Of a stretch of DNA of 29,986 nt, positions 1 through 7,440 are shown one piece after another. The position numbers were made by a program, and so were the translations under genes. The notes below the pieces were generated by a model that saw nothing but the letters and a program-made list of their open reading frames with translations, had not been told where the DNA came from and searched no databases. How positions within the stretch are numbered: position 1 is the first letter of the stretch; every line of letters starts with the position of its first letter. The DNA lies in the IMG/VR virus record IMGVR_UViG_3300005044_000012, positions 1-29,986 of that record. The stretch is one strand, 5' to 3'. The DNA comes from a virus.

Positions 1-58
1 TCATCATGTCCCAAATACTTTGATTCATAGGCATGGGAGTCATTTTGAAGTTAGACAT
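1..58 (-). CDS. 5' end of a phage gene, cut by the window edge
   Basis: An ATG at position 58 opens a minus-strand frame (MSNFKMTPMPMNQSIW...) that runs off the left edge. A perfect AGGAGG ribosome binding site lies about 4 bases upstream, just after the TAA of the preceding gene, so this is the next gene of the late operon. Too little protein is present to name it. Its place after the virion genes suggests another structural or internal virion protein. Confidence 0.7.
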   Translation of the reverse strand, partial: MSNFKMTPMPMNQSIWDMM

Positions 59-69
59 TAAGCCTCCTC

Positions 70-429
70 TTAGGCGTTCATCATCGACATTCCACCCTGG
101 AGAGCGTCTTTACGCTTCATGTAATTCCAAGGTGACTGCATCATATCAGTCGAATACTCAGGAGAAACCACAGCACTCGTACCAGCATCAGGAGCCCCGC
201 CTCCAACACCAAATGCTTGACCCATCATAGCACCTTGCATCGCTCCACCAGCGGCGTCAGTGAGAAGCCCACCAGTAACTTGCTTTGTTTGACCAGTCAT
301 TCCAGTCCAAGGCGAGTAACGAGTCACTTCCGCTTGATGCTTATTGTAATCACGAGCCGCATCTCTTTGCTGTGAACCCTTGATCGCATTTATTCCCGCC
401 ATCGCCGCAGGTAACATCCAAAAAGCCAT
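70..429 (-). CDS. Small Gly/Ala/Met-rich phage protein, probably virion-associated
   Basis: This encodes 119 aa. The N-terminus is hydrophobic (MAFWMLPAAMAGINAI), followed by a polar helix-prone stretch with AARDYNKHQAEVTRY. A central Gly/Ala/Met-rich region (about residues 55-80) and a Met-rich tail follow. The start ATG shares bases with the upstream TAA, indicating translational coupling. I do not recognise a named family. Short proteins with a hydrophobic start and glycine-rich middle are common near internal or ejection proteins of short-tailed phages, so a virion role is inferred from context only. Confidence 0.75.
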   Translation of the reverse strand: MAFWMLPAAMAGINAIKGSQQRDAARDYNKHQAEVTRYSPWTGMTGQTKQVTGGLLTDAAGGAMQGAMMGQAFGVGGGAPDAGTSAVVSPEYSTDMMQSPWNYMKRKDALQGGMSMMNA

Positions 430-848
430 TATAAACCCCCAGTGAAATTCAATTGATGTTCAACAAATACCTGGCCCTCAAAAAGCCTCACGCCACTAAT
501 CAACCAACCAGCCTTCATCGCCATGCGAAGCATTGGCGTATTGGTATTCTCGATCAGCGTTGAAGCTCTTTTGTAGGCTACACCAAGACGATCTAGCATC
601 GCCTGATACGCACGGTAAGAATTCGCAGTACCGATCGTCTCAGGCATAGCTCCACCATGAGAAACGTAGACCGTGTCTGGATCGCTCTCTCTACAAGTCA
701 TGTAAGCAAGTGGTTTTTTCTCATCCACCGCAAGTAGAGCAAAATCAATCGCATGAGCCGCACCAGACCCAGTCTCGTTAAATGAAATTAAATGAGCTTC
801 ACGCTTCATTGATTCCCACTCTTCTGGCTTTAAGCAAAGTACCGTCAC
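429..848 (-). CDS. GNAT-like phage protein
   Basis: This encodes 139 aa. The start chosen is a GTG at 846-848 that overlaps the TGA of the upstream gene (GTGA arrangement), preceded by a GGTGGAAAG-type binding site; a longer upstream frame has no better start. The C-terminal half carries IENTNTPMLRMAMKAGW followed by a Gly-rich turn, resembling the acetyl-CoA-fold pattern of GNAT N-acetyltransferases (N...ML.MA.KAGW). Members of this group occur in podovirus structural clusters, often without proven catalysis. The family call is a resemblance by eye; substrate and role are unknown. Confidence 0.65.
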   Translation of the reverse strand: MTVLCLKPEEWESMKREAHLISFNETGSGAAHAIDFALLAVDEKKPLAYMTCRESDPDTVYVSHGGAMPETIGTANSYRAYQAMLDRLGVAYKRASTLIENTNTPMLRMAMKAGWLISGVRLFEGQVFVEHQLNFTGGL

Positions 849-1756
849 TTCTTTCCACCACTCCCCGCCGCAGCTTGAGCATCGGCGGATTTTCCAGCGG
901 CCCATTTCTTCATTTGCTCAGAGTAAACGTTCATGTCCTGCATACGCTTTTTATCGAGCTCAGAAAGAGCTGCGTTGATGTTTCGACCCTGAATATCAGT
1001 CGAGTAAGCGCGGTTTCTTTCATCCAAACCAGCTTGCTGGAAATCAAGCCCTGCAAGGTTATTCAAAAGGCCAAGACGCTGGGTCTCATCCTGCACGCCG
1101 ATGTTGGCGCGGTCGAGCATCCCTTGTCTTGCGACATTCTGTCCCGCCATCATGGAGTTCCGAGAGTTCATCATAGCAATGCGGTTTCTCGCACCACCCG
1201 AAACTCCACCGCGCATAGAAAGATCATTGTACGCCTGAGCGTTTTGACCTTGAGCAGATTGTGCCGCTTGATCTCTTGCACCTTGCTCTTCGAGCTTTTG
1301 CTTATCAGTCATCATCTTAGCCCAAGCCGATGGGCCTTGGCTAAGCGCGCGTTCTCTGATCGCACCAATACCACGCTGGTCAACTTGAACCGGACCACGA
1401 TCAGTCAGACGGTAATTATCCTTAAGAAGTCCGTCTGGTCCAAGCTGAGAATCCCAACCAGGACGAATCGGCGAACCGTCTGGGTTTACACCCATCGACT
1501 GAAGCTTCTTCGCTTCAGCTTGCTGAGCCTCAAGCTCTGCAATCCGAGCATTTGAAGCTTGATCAGTTCCAACGTCTAGACCCTGACTGCGGCGCACTTC
1601 TAGCTGAGCCCAGCCTGGTAAGGTGTTCGGGTTTTGACTTATCAATTGAGAAGCGACGTTTTGCCTCTCTTTCGGCGGAAGCTTATCGAACTCTTCTTTC
1701 GAATAGGAAAGACGTCCACCGCCGCCGATATTTTTATCAATAGTTATTTTGGACAT
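845..1756 (-). CDS. Helix-rich virion protein, function unknown
   Basis: This encodes 303 aa. ATG at 1754-1756 is preferred because AAGGGG lies 8 bases upstream; a GTG at 1763-1765 is too close to that site. The protein begins MSKITIDKNIGGGGRL, then is rich in Gln, Ala, Arg, Asn and Asp, with long helix-prone stretches (about residues 60-280) and an Ala/Gly/Lys-rich tail. There is no signal peptide or membrane segment. Composition and position downstream of the connector and nozzle genes suit an internal or ejection protein, but I do not recognise the family. The stop TGA overlaps the GTG start of the next gene. Confidence 0.75.
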   Translation of the reverse strand: MSKITIDKNIGGGGRLSYSKEEFDKLPPKERQNVASQLISQNPNTLPGWAQLEVRRSQGLDVGTDQASNARIAELEAQQAEAKKLQSMGVNPDGSPIRPGWDSQLGPDGLLKDNYRLTDRGPVQVDQRGIGAIRERALSQGPSAWAKMMTDKQKLEEQGARDQAAQSAQGQNAQAYNDLSMRGGVSGGARNRIAMMNSRNSMMAGQNVARQGMLDRANIGVQDETQRLGLLNNLAGLDFQQAGLDERNRAYSTDIQGRNINAALSELDKKRMQDMNVYSEQMKKWAAGKSADAQAAAGSGGKK

Positions 1757-1758
1757 TC

Positions 1759-2451
1759 TCACCACCCCTTAGTGTATGACGTGTCGAATTCGTCATAAAA
1801 AGACATATCAGGAATCGCCATGTTGTTTTCGTCTGGCACCATCGACTGAAGAGTTTCAACAAGCTGAGCCTGTAGACGATTGCGCTCGGCCTTCGCAGCC
1901 TCTGTCTGAGGATGACCCTCTTTTTCGTAGCAACGAACTTTCGCCGCTTGGATCACAAATTGAGCCGCCTCGGGAAGGTCCATGAGATCGCTATCTTGCG
2001 CTAGATTTCTCGCGTTTCTAATGAACCAGATCGTGATCGATGTTGAATCAGTGAAGTCTGGTGCGGGAAAGAATTTGATCTTAGCCCCGCCAGACAAAGT
2101 GTTCATGATCACGTAACGAAGCTCTTCTGAGGAGTCGACGTCTACCGTGTTTTGAAGCATACGAATTCGACGGATTTCGTACTTGTCCGAACCATTGTCG
2201 ATAAAGATTTTTCTGATCTTATGAGCGTAAATATCGGCGGGGAGGTCGTACTCAGCCACACCACTCGTCACCGACAAAGTCTCTGCTGCCAAAAGATAAT
2301 CATCATAGATCGTCAGGATGTGTTGCTCGGCCTCATCAATGGCTTCATTGATGTAACCAGTAAGCTCCGACGCCTCTATGAAGATTTCCTCCTAGAGATC
2401 TAGATCAGCCTGAATCTTTTCTTTTAGTTGTAGCAATGTCCAAAGCGTCAC
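1759..2451 (-). CDS. Head-tail connector-like protein, interrupted by in-frame TAG
   Basis: The gene starts at GTG 2449-2451, with a perfect AGGAGG 7 bases upstream and GTGA overlap with the previous gene. It encodes 230 residues if TAG at 2392-2394 (codon 20) is read through. The reading frame before the TAG (MTLWTLLQLKEKIQADLDL) has the ribosome binding site, while the part after it (EEIFIEASELTGYINEAIDE) has the conserved ELxGYINEAIDEAE signature of phage head-tail connectors, so both sides belong to one protein. A standard-code caller would wrongly start it at TTG 2292. The rest is helical and ends in an acidic/aromatic tail. The connector assignment rests on this signature and on the position. 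Confidence 0.8.
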
Positions 2452-2771
2452 TGATTGACCTCCTCATATCTGCCGATAAAGGCTCTAACGACGCAAGGGC
2501 CAGTCGTCGTGATACTCACATATTCTTTATCAAAACTAGCATAGTTCCAAGTCAAAGCTCCCACGCCAGTGAGGGAGCTTTGAATTACATCCTTGGGCTG
2601 AAAGCCAAGCCCGTGGCGGTATCGATAGTTCGTCACAGCCTGGGGGATCGTGATCTGAAAATGCTTAAAAAGACCCTGCAAAACAGGTTGAGCTTGGAAA
2701 AACTCAATCAAGCGCTGGAAGTTCTCTCGAACAAGTGGGTCTTCGATTTCTTCAATCCTAAAGTTTCTCAT
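2448..2771 (-). CDS. Small conserved phage structural protein
   Basis: This encodes 107 aa. It starts at an ATG overlapping the TGA of the 749-aa gene and its own TGA overlaps the next GTG, so it is tightly coupled in the operon. The N-terminal part is a charged helix (MRNFRIEEIEDPLVRENFQRL), followed by a beta-rich domain with a VGALTWNYASF segment. Small proteins with a FRxxExxDPxxRENFxRL start occur next to phage receptor-binding and tail genes. A tail or adaptor role is inferred; no named domain is recognised. Confidence 0.75.
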   Translation of the reverse strand: MRNFRIEEIEDPLVRENFQRLIEFFQAQPVLQGLFKHFQITIPQAVTNYRYRHGLGFQPKDVIQSSLTGVGALTWNYASFDKEYVSITTTGPCVVRAFIGRYEEVNQ

Positions 2772-5017
2772 GCTCGGTAACTCTCTTGCGTCATAGAAAG
2801 AGGAGCCGCGGTGATCGTGTAAGACAGAATCTTTAGAGCCTCGCCTTTTCTCTTCCCCCTCAGTTCAAACGATACTCCAGTCCCACTCGGTAGAATGTTG
2901 TTTACATCTTCCACTGTAAGAATATCGCCAGAGATCGAGAGAACCTTAAAGCCATTCTCATAGTTATCAAGCGAATGAAAAATATAGTAATCGACGGGAT
3001 CGGTGACCCAGTCTTTTGACGAATCATCAAGAGCGACCGTGTTGGTGGTTCCATCGAGAGTGACCGTTCCGAGCGTCGTTGAATCTTCGATCAGCGTTTC
3101 AAAGCGAGTAATTCTGATCTGCTTATAGAGACATCGAAGTCCACCAGCCGGAAACCTTCTCCAGCTCGGGATGACCGCTGCGTAGTTCCATCGATCATTC
3201 TGGTCTCCCCATATCGCCGAGGCAGAACCCCACACGTTATTATTATTCGTCTTGATCTCCTGAAGATCAGTGAACACACCAGTGTTATCGTTATTGCTCT
3301 GAATCAAAATCGAGACATTCGTCAGGTTATCAAACGAAGTCGTAATCCTTGGTACCCACTTCCGCACCACCGTTGTGCCAAAATCAAAAGCGGGGCTTCT
3401 ATAGTCAGGAATCACTGCAAGCTCGGACCAGTTCGACACCGAAGTCGACGTATTTATTTGAACATCGTCGAGCTGATCCTTGTCGTACTTTAAAACGTAT
3501 CCTCGCCTGTCACCATGAAGCATAGCGCCGTCGTAAAAATGCAAAGCACTAGGGCTAAAGTTAGATCCATTGTCGCCTCCCGATAGCGTTGTGCATGGTG
3601 TCTTGGTAGTGATTCCCCATTTTAAATCAAAGACGTAAACGATGTCCGTTTCCGTTGAGCTAGAATTGTTCTGTGCAGCCCACCAAACCCTGCGCTCTAG
3701 ACGGTCGTAAGCCCCATAGATGTAGCCAGCCGCCGTCGCACTAGAAACGAGATTCAAGTACGAAACCGGAATCTCGTCCGTGAGAAGAGTCAGACTAAAA
3801 CCATCGGTGAAATAAAACCCGTCACTAGCAGCAAAGAAAAGCCCCTCTTTGGTGCGGACGATCGAGCGATTCGAAACGCACCCGACGATGTTTGAAATCT
3901 CACGCTTGATAAACCCATTTCGACCGAACTCATCAAAGAATCCTTCAAGTCGGTAGATCTTTGAGCGACAGAAAATGATCGGATAAATACCGACAGAACT
4001 ACCACCCACAATCTCATCATCAAGATCGTCGTAAAAGTCCTCAGGAGCCGCGTAAAGAGCACCCTTAATGGACTGACGAATCCTGTTCGGATACGTCACA
4101 GAGCCCTCTTTAACGTGCAGATACCAGGCGATGTCGTTTGCCTGGACGATATACTTACATGGCGGGGCCTGATCGAAATCAACCACACCACCTTCAGTGT
4201 AAAGAAGAGCGTTATTCTGAATCGTAGCGTCTGAGACGTTATCGTTAAACGACGTGGTCCCGTTCGTAACCTCGCCAACGTAATAGAAAACCGAACCAGC
4301 GTTAACGGTTCGATAGATCTCTACCTTCGACGAAGTCGTGTTGTAATTAGAAGTGGCTCCGTTTGCGAGCACTGGAATCGACGCAATTGCGTTTGCATTC
4401 ACGTTCGGGTCATCAGCGTTCGAAACCTGTTTAAATGTTGGCGTGGAGACTTCTCGAAAAGTAACCGTACCAATCGTGTAACTATCAGTGCGAATAAACG
4501 CATATACAAAAGACTTCCCTGTATTCGCACCAGGCGTAATCGTGACGCCACTCACAGAAAGAAAAGGAAGCCCTAGGTTTCTAACTCTCCATGAGCCATC
4601 GTTAAAAACTTTCATCGGTTCCGATAGAGCGTCACCAGTCGCAAGCAAGTGCTTGTTCCACTTTGCAGTAGAAAGATAATCGCTCCCCGCACCAGCGGAG
4701 AGCATCGCATTCCCAGTAGGGCCAGCGAGCGTTTGCCAGCCAGCATTCACGTAGTAACCATTTCGGCCATTCATGTAGAAAAGGGTGCCTTCCGAGTCCT
4801 CAATGAGAGATACGCGAGCGTTCGCCGGAATCCTCGGATAGGTAGAATTGTAAACCGCTAATCCATACCTGGTGCGGAGTTTCCCCTTCTCACCATTCTT
4901 TTCTAGAACAAAGTTATCCGCGGACTGCATCTGGTTAGAGCGTGCAGCCATATAATTGTCAGTGATTCCACCTGAGAAATCGTCGACCTCTAATGGGCGA
5001 ACTGAAATCTCAGCCAT
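2768..5017 (-). CDS. Large tail protein, nozzle/stabilisation-like
   Basis: This encodes 749 aa with no in-frame TAG. The N-terminus reads LEVDDFSGGITDNY, then ADNFVLEKNGEKGKLRTRYGL. This 'F.GGi...n......a.N....e.G.l.kR.G' pattern is typical of beta-propeller tail-nozzle or stabilisation proteins of short-tailed phages. The body is a long run of beta strands rich in Gly, Ser, Thr, Asn and aromatic residues, with repeated propeller-like segments such as LHFYDGAMLHGDRRGYVLKY. There is no signal peptide. It overlaps the neighbouring genes by 4-8 bases. Size and position fit a nozzle or tube component below the portal. It could also be a large fibre-network protein. Confidence 0.75.
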   Translation of the reverse strand: MAEISVRPLEVDDFSGGITDNYMAARSNQMQSADNFVLEKNGEKGKLRTRYGLAVYNSTYPRIPANARVSLIEDSEGTLFYMNGRNGYYVNAGWQTLAGPTGNAMLSAGAGSDYLSTAKWNKHLLATGDALSEPMKVFNDGSWRVRNLGLPFLSVSGVTITPGANTGKSFVYAFIRTDSYTIGTVTFREVSTPTFKQVSNADDPNVNANAIASIPVLANGATSNYNTTSSKVEIYRTVNAGSVFYYVGEVTNGTTSFNDNVSDATIQNNALLYTEGGVVDFDQAPPCKYIVQANDIAWYLHVKEGSVTYPNRIRQSIKGALYAAPEDFYDDLDDEIVGGSSVGIYPIIFCRSKIYRLEGFFDEFGRNGFIKREISNIVGCVSNRSIVRTKEGLFFAASDGFYFTDGFSLTLLTDEIPVSYLNLVSSATAAGYIYGAYDRLERRVWWAAQNNSSSTETDIVYVFDLKWGITTKTPCTTLSGGDNGSNFSPSALHFYDGAMLHGDRRGYVLKYDKDQLDDVQINTSTSVSNWSELAVIPDYRSPAFDFGTTVVRKWVPRITTSFDNLTNVSILIQSNNDNTGVFTDLQEIKTNNNNVWGSASAIWGDQNDRWNYAAVIPSWRRFPAGGLRCLYKQIRITRFETLIEDSTTLGTVTLDGTTNTVALDDSSKDWVTDPVDYYIFHSLDNYENGFKVLSISGDILTVEDVNNILPSGTGVSFELRGKRKGEALKILSYTITAAPLSMTQESYRA

Positions 5018-5399
5018 ATTTTACCGTCAGTGTTTGAGTGTTATCGTTGATGTAAACGTAATAAGTCGTACTCGATGCCTTCTCAATAGACGGAAGGATC
5101 TGATGTCCATCCTCCGCACCACCAGCACAAAAGAACTTAGGAATCATATTGTCGACCGTCACTCCAGATGGAGTCGTCACAAGCTGACGATAGTTTCCAC
5201 CACCTAGGGACACCCAAGAAGCCGCAAGGATCGACGCCGATCCCTTCGCAATACTTGAGGCAGGAATTGGTGCGGAATCCACTCCGTCGTGTGCGTGGTC
5301 GTTCAACCTTTGAATATTGTCATTGAGAGCAGGATAAAAAACCGAACCTCGTTCTCCGTTGATCGGCTTTTTATAACCATACGTCGTTGTTGTTGGCAT
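5010..5399 (-). CDS. Conserved phage tail-associated protein (HAHDGVDS motif)
   Basis: This encodes 129 aa. The N-terminus YGYKKPINGERGSVFYPAL is followed by NDNIQRLNDHAHDGVDS, a motif seen repeatedly in small phage structural proteins and at the start of tail-fibre or adhesin proteins. The rest is a predicted beta-sandwich (about residues 55-129), ending STTYYVYINDNTQTLTVKYG. The start ATG overlaps the TAA of the endolysin gene and the TGA overlaps the nozzle gene start. A tail appendage or receptor-binding role is likely but not proved. Confidence 0.7.
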   Translation of the reverse strand: MPTTTTYGYKKPINGERGSVFYPALNDNIQRLNDHAHDGVDSAPIPASSIAKGSASILAASWVSLGGGNYRQLVTTPSGVTVDNMIPKFFCAGGAEDGHQILPSIEKASSTTYYVYINDNTQTLTVKYG

Positions 5400-5926
5400 T
5401 ATGCCTCCTTAACTGGCCATCGGTAGCTAAGAACTCGAGTCTTTGGATAATCAGCTAGAGAAACCTTATTGCCTTGGTTTCCGCCTAGGAGCTTCACGTA
5501 CTTCTCAGACTCCTCTACAAAGAATCCCACATGGCCACTCGTCTGGCCACGTTCCAATACCACGATACACCCGTATTGAGGCTTATCGAGCTCGTTGCCG
5601 CTCTTAAGATACGACCTCGCCCATGCGGACTTTGTGTTTCGCATTTTCGCCTGCTTAAGAACCCACGTAACAAACGCCGCACACCACGGAGTCTCGTCCG
5701 TCTCTCGGTAATCTCGATCAAGAGACGTAGAGGTTAGGTACTCAACAATCCGAGGATTTGCTTTTGAACCAGAGACTTCGCGCTGGCCAAGCTCCTTCAT
5801 CGCAATATCCATCCACGGAGTCTGACTCACGACAGGCTTAGGCGCAGGCACTGGTGCGGGGATCTTAACGTCTTCCGCTTTAAACAGGCTCTTAATCTAT
5901 TTCAGTAACTTAGAAAGAAAACTCAT
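5399..5926 (-). CDS. Endolysin, CHAP-like peptidoglycan hydrolase, interrupted by in-frame TAG
   Basis: The gene runs from ATG 5926, which overlaps the TGA of the upstream lipoprotein (TGATG), and gives 175 residues if TAG at 5897-5899 (codon 10) is translated. The first codons (MSFLSKLLK-TAG-IKSLFKAEDVKI) form a basic helix joined to a Pro/Ala linker. The catalytic domain follows: MKELGQREVSG, ETPWCAAFVTWVLK with the likely nucleophile Cys, SGHVGFF with the catalytic His, and LLGGNQGNKVS. This is the NlpC/P60-CHAP-like 'TIGR02594' type. There is no signal peptide. A standard-code caller would place the start at an internal GTG (5851). The TAG would stop lysis-enzyme synthesis unless UAG is suppressed. 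Confidence 0.85.
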
Positions 5927-6222
5927 CTGCACTCCCTCGATAAAACCTCAGCCCATTTTTTACGGTCTGTGTCTGTGAAGCAGAGAAATCGCTTCATCTC
6001 TTTATTGTCTTTAATCTCCAGAAACTCTTCGTACTCTCTTCCGTTCTTTTTCACGACTCTGAAAAGAGTGGAATCAGTTTCGTCAATCATCCAACCATCA
6101 GCTTCGATCTTTAACTGGTCTTGTTTGCACGCTGTTAAGCCCATCATCAGAAGGAGCGCCAGGATTAGAATGACCCATAGCTTCTTCTTCGCGTCTTTGA
6201 TCGCGGGTTCTTGTGGTCTCAT
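5923..6222 (-). CDS. Small lipoprotein, outer spanin-like
   Basis: This encodes 99 aa from ATG 6222, with GGAGG 6 bases upstream. A basic N-terminus leads into a hydrophobic stretch (WVILILALLLMMG) and a lipobox LTAC (Cys near residue 32), so the mature protein would be lipid-anchored. The mature part is charged (IKDNKEMKRFLCFTDTDRKKW). The gene starts inside the preceding gene in another frame, overlapping it by about 125 bases, the nested arrangement typical of Rz/Rz1 spanin pairs. It lies between holin-like and endolysin genes. The outer-spanin role is inferred; the protein is longer than most Rz1 proteins and lacks a Pro-rich stretch. Confidence 0.65.
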   Translation of the reverse strand: MRPQEPAIKDAKKKLWVILILALLLMMGLTACKQDQLKIEADGWMIDETDSTLFRVVKKNGREYEEFLEIKDNKEMKRFLCFTDTDRKKWAEVLSRECR

Positions 6223-6355
6223 CAACGGCCTCCTTGATTTCTTTAGATCTCTGACGAGCCTCGTGCTTTTCGATTTCCTCTCGGATAATCCGCACCAGGC
6301 TGATCAGTTTTGGGATGTTGGTCAAAAGACTGAGCAAAACTGAAATCCAACTCAT
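6098..6355 (-). CDS. Small membrane protein, inner spanin-like
   Basis: This encodes 85 aa, with GAGGTCTAA before the ATG. The first 25 residues (MSWISVLLSLLTNIPKLISL) are hydrophobic or amphipathic. A strongly charged coiled-coil-like segment (REEIEKHEARQRSKEIKEA) follows, then a basic and Gly/Pro-rich tail that overlaps the next gene. A membrane anchor plus coiled coil, with a lipoprotein gene nested in its 3' part, suggests the inner spanin of a Gram-negative lysis cassette. The family is not recognised by sequence, and a holin accessory protein is an alternative. Confidence 0.6.
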   Translation of the reverse strand: MSWISVLLSLLTNIPKLISLVRIIREEIEKHEARQRSKEIKEAVDETTRTRDQRREEEAMGHSNPGAPSDDGLNSVQTRPVKDRS

Positions 6356-6362
6356 TTAGACC

Positions 6363-6647
6363 TCACTTCAGCGAAGCAACAATCTTCAGAATTACCGGCG
6401 TAAGCGTGACGACAAGATCCAGCACTTCTGCTGTATCGAGGTCTTTTGCTTCCGCGGGAATATCCTTTAGACCCTGCACCGCTGCTTGAACCGCTTGAAT
6501 GACTTCAGGCTTGTCTTTTAGTGCAACGACGATCGCCGATACGTCAGCAATCTATACACCGTCTTTTAAGATCGGAGCCAAGACCGCTGTCAGTTCCGCA
6601 AGTCCGATAACCGCTTCTTTTATTTCTTTTGTTCCTACGTTAGACAT
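6363..6647 (-). CDS. Small helical lysis-region protein, interrupted by in-frame TAG
   Basis: No standard-code frame covers this whole gene. From ATG 6647 (binding site AGGAGA upstream) it reads MSNVGTKEIKEAVIGLAEL, then LTAVLAPILKDGV-TAG-IADVSAIVVALKD, and continues to TGA at 6363-6365, giving 94 residues. TAG is at 6552-6554 (codon 32). Helical periodicity continues smoothly across the TAG, and no start or ribosome binding site follows it. The protein is an all-helix, Ala/Val/Leu-rich sequence with a moderately hydrophobic C-terminal helix (VLDLVVTLTPVILKIV). Position beside holin-like and spanin-like genes suggests a lysis or membrane role, but the family is not recognised. Confidence 0.75.
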
Positions 6648-6867
6648 TTTCTCTCCTATAGTTTTCGATTTGAGAAATACGATCATCGTGGCGCTCGAGC
6701 TCCCTCTCGTGCCACGATGTTTTTTCAATTATGACCGCGATCTGGCTGTTTAACTGCTCAACGGACGTCTGAAGTCGACTTAAGATCGTGACAGCATAAA
6801 CTACTGCACCAGCTAGAATCGCCTGTAGAGCCCATGTAGCAAATGAACCAAAGTCGTGCGCAGTCAT
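6640..6867 (-). CDS. Holin-like protein: one membrane segment plus coiled coil
   Basis: This encodes 75 aa. ATG 6867 is chosen because an AAGG site just upstream overlaps the TAA of the preceding gene; a longer frame to 6936 would overlap that gene by 60 bases. Residues about 10-32 (ATWALQAILAGAVVYAVTIL) form one membrane helix. They are followed by a charged coiled coil (LQTSVEQLNSQIAVIIEKTS and ERHDDRISQIENYRREN). This layout resembles the XhlA-type hemolysin/holin-associated proteins. With the endolysin 700 bases downstream it is the best holin candidate of the window. An accessory lysis protein is also possible. Confidence 0.65.
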   Translation of the reverse strand: MTAHDFGSFATWALQAILAGAVVYAVTILSRLQTSVEQLNSQIAVIIEKTSWHERELERHDDRISQIENYRRENV

Positions 6868-6874
6868 ATTAGCC

Positions 6875-7261
6875 TTACTGTGCGATCTCTGCACGAAGAG
6901 CAGCTTCAGACTCGCTCTCAGCGGCTTGCTGAGCATCGAGCTTAGCGAGAAGTTCTACTTTCAAAGCAGCTTTCGCTTCTTCGACTTTTACGTCGAGATC
7001 AGCTTTGAGCTTTTCCAGATCTGCCTTGGCCACTTCGAGTTCTGCTTTGAGAGAATCGATCTCAAGCTGAAGGCCCTCCTTTGCGGCCAAGACCGCTGCG
7101 TTTAACTCTTCTTGAGAGTAAACTTTGTCTGTGCCTGGGAGGACAGACGCCACACCAGCGGCAAAACCTTCGTCGTAAGACTTTTTCTTTTCAAGATCCA
7201 ATGCAGCTTGTGCGTCTGCAAGTTTAGCTGCGAGCTCTTGTAACAACACTAGTAATTCCAT
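6875..7261 (-). CDS. Coiled-coil protein in the lysis region
   Basis: This encodes 128 aa, mostly Ala, Leu, Glu, Lys and Asp in heptad-like runs (QLEIDSLKAELEVAKADLEK, VEEAKAALKVELLAKLDAQQ). Only residues 35-50 (GVASVLPGTDKVYSQEEL) break the pattern. It has no signal or membrane segment and is strongly predicted to be an elongated coiled coil. A binding site AGGAGT precedes the ATG. Such proteins are frequent between fibre and lysis genes. It could be a fibre-linked oligomeriser or chaperone; no family is recognised. Confidence 0.7.
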   Translation of the reverse strand: MELLVLLQELAAKLADAQAALDLEKKKSYDEGFAAGVASVLPGTDKVYSQEELNAAVLAAKEGLQLEIDSLKAELEVAKADLEKLKADLDVKVEEAKAALKVELLAKLDAQQAAESESEAALRAEIAQ

Positions 7262-7276
7262 CTGTCACTCCTTGGC

Positions 7277-7438
7277 TTATCGCCAGTTATCAGAAAGGCT
7301 TTTGTCGCAAAGCCATCTTTGTTTTATGTCATCTTCTACGGTAATTTTTCGGCAATTGGAGACCACGATGTTCGAAGCGCAACCAGAGAGAACGATGGTC
7401 ATCAGAATTAAAATCAAAACTTTCAATTGATCTCCCAT
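7277..7438 (-). CDS. Tiny lipoprotein
   Basis: This 53-aa frame is short, but it fills the gap between the fibre and coiled-coil genes and starts at ATG 7438, two bases past the fibre TAA. A hydrophobic N-terminus (LKVLILILMTIVLSG) ends in a good lipobox LSGC (Cys20), and the mature part has two further Cys residues (29 and 44). It ends in TAA at 7277-7279. It would be a lipid-anchored periplasmic peptide, possibly the true outer spanin or a superinfection-exclusion lipoprotein. Neither role can be decided from sequence. Confidence 0.65.
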   Translation of the reverse strand: MGDQLKVLILILMTIVLSGCASNIVVSNCRKITVEDDIKQRWLCDKSLSDNWR

Positions 7439-7440
7439 GA

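Noticed and set aside
782-1555. Long plus-strand frame of 257 codons
   Set aside because: It lies antisense to two overlapping minus-strand genes that have ribosome binding sites and stop-start overlaps; its protein is Ser/Leu/Arg-rich and has no domain pattern.
6868-6936. Longer N-terminus for the holin-like gene
   Set aside because: It would overlap the coiled-coil gene by 60 bases, while ATG 6867 has a ribosome binding site and starts right before the membrane helix.
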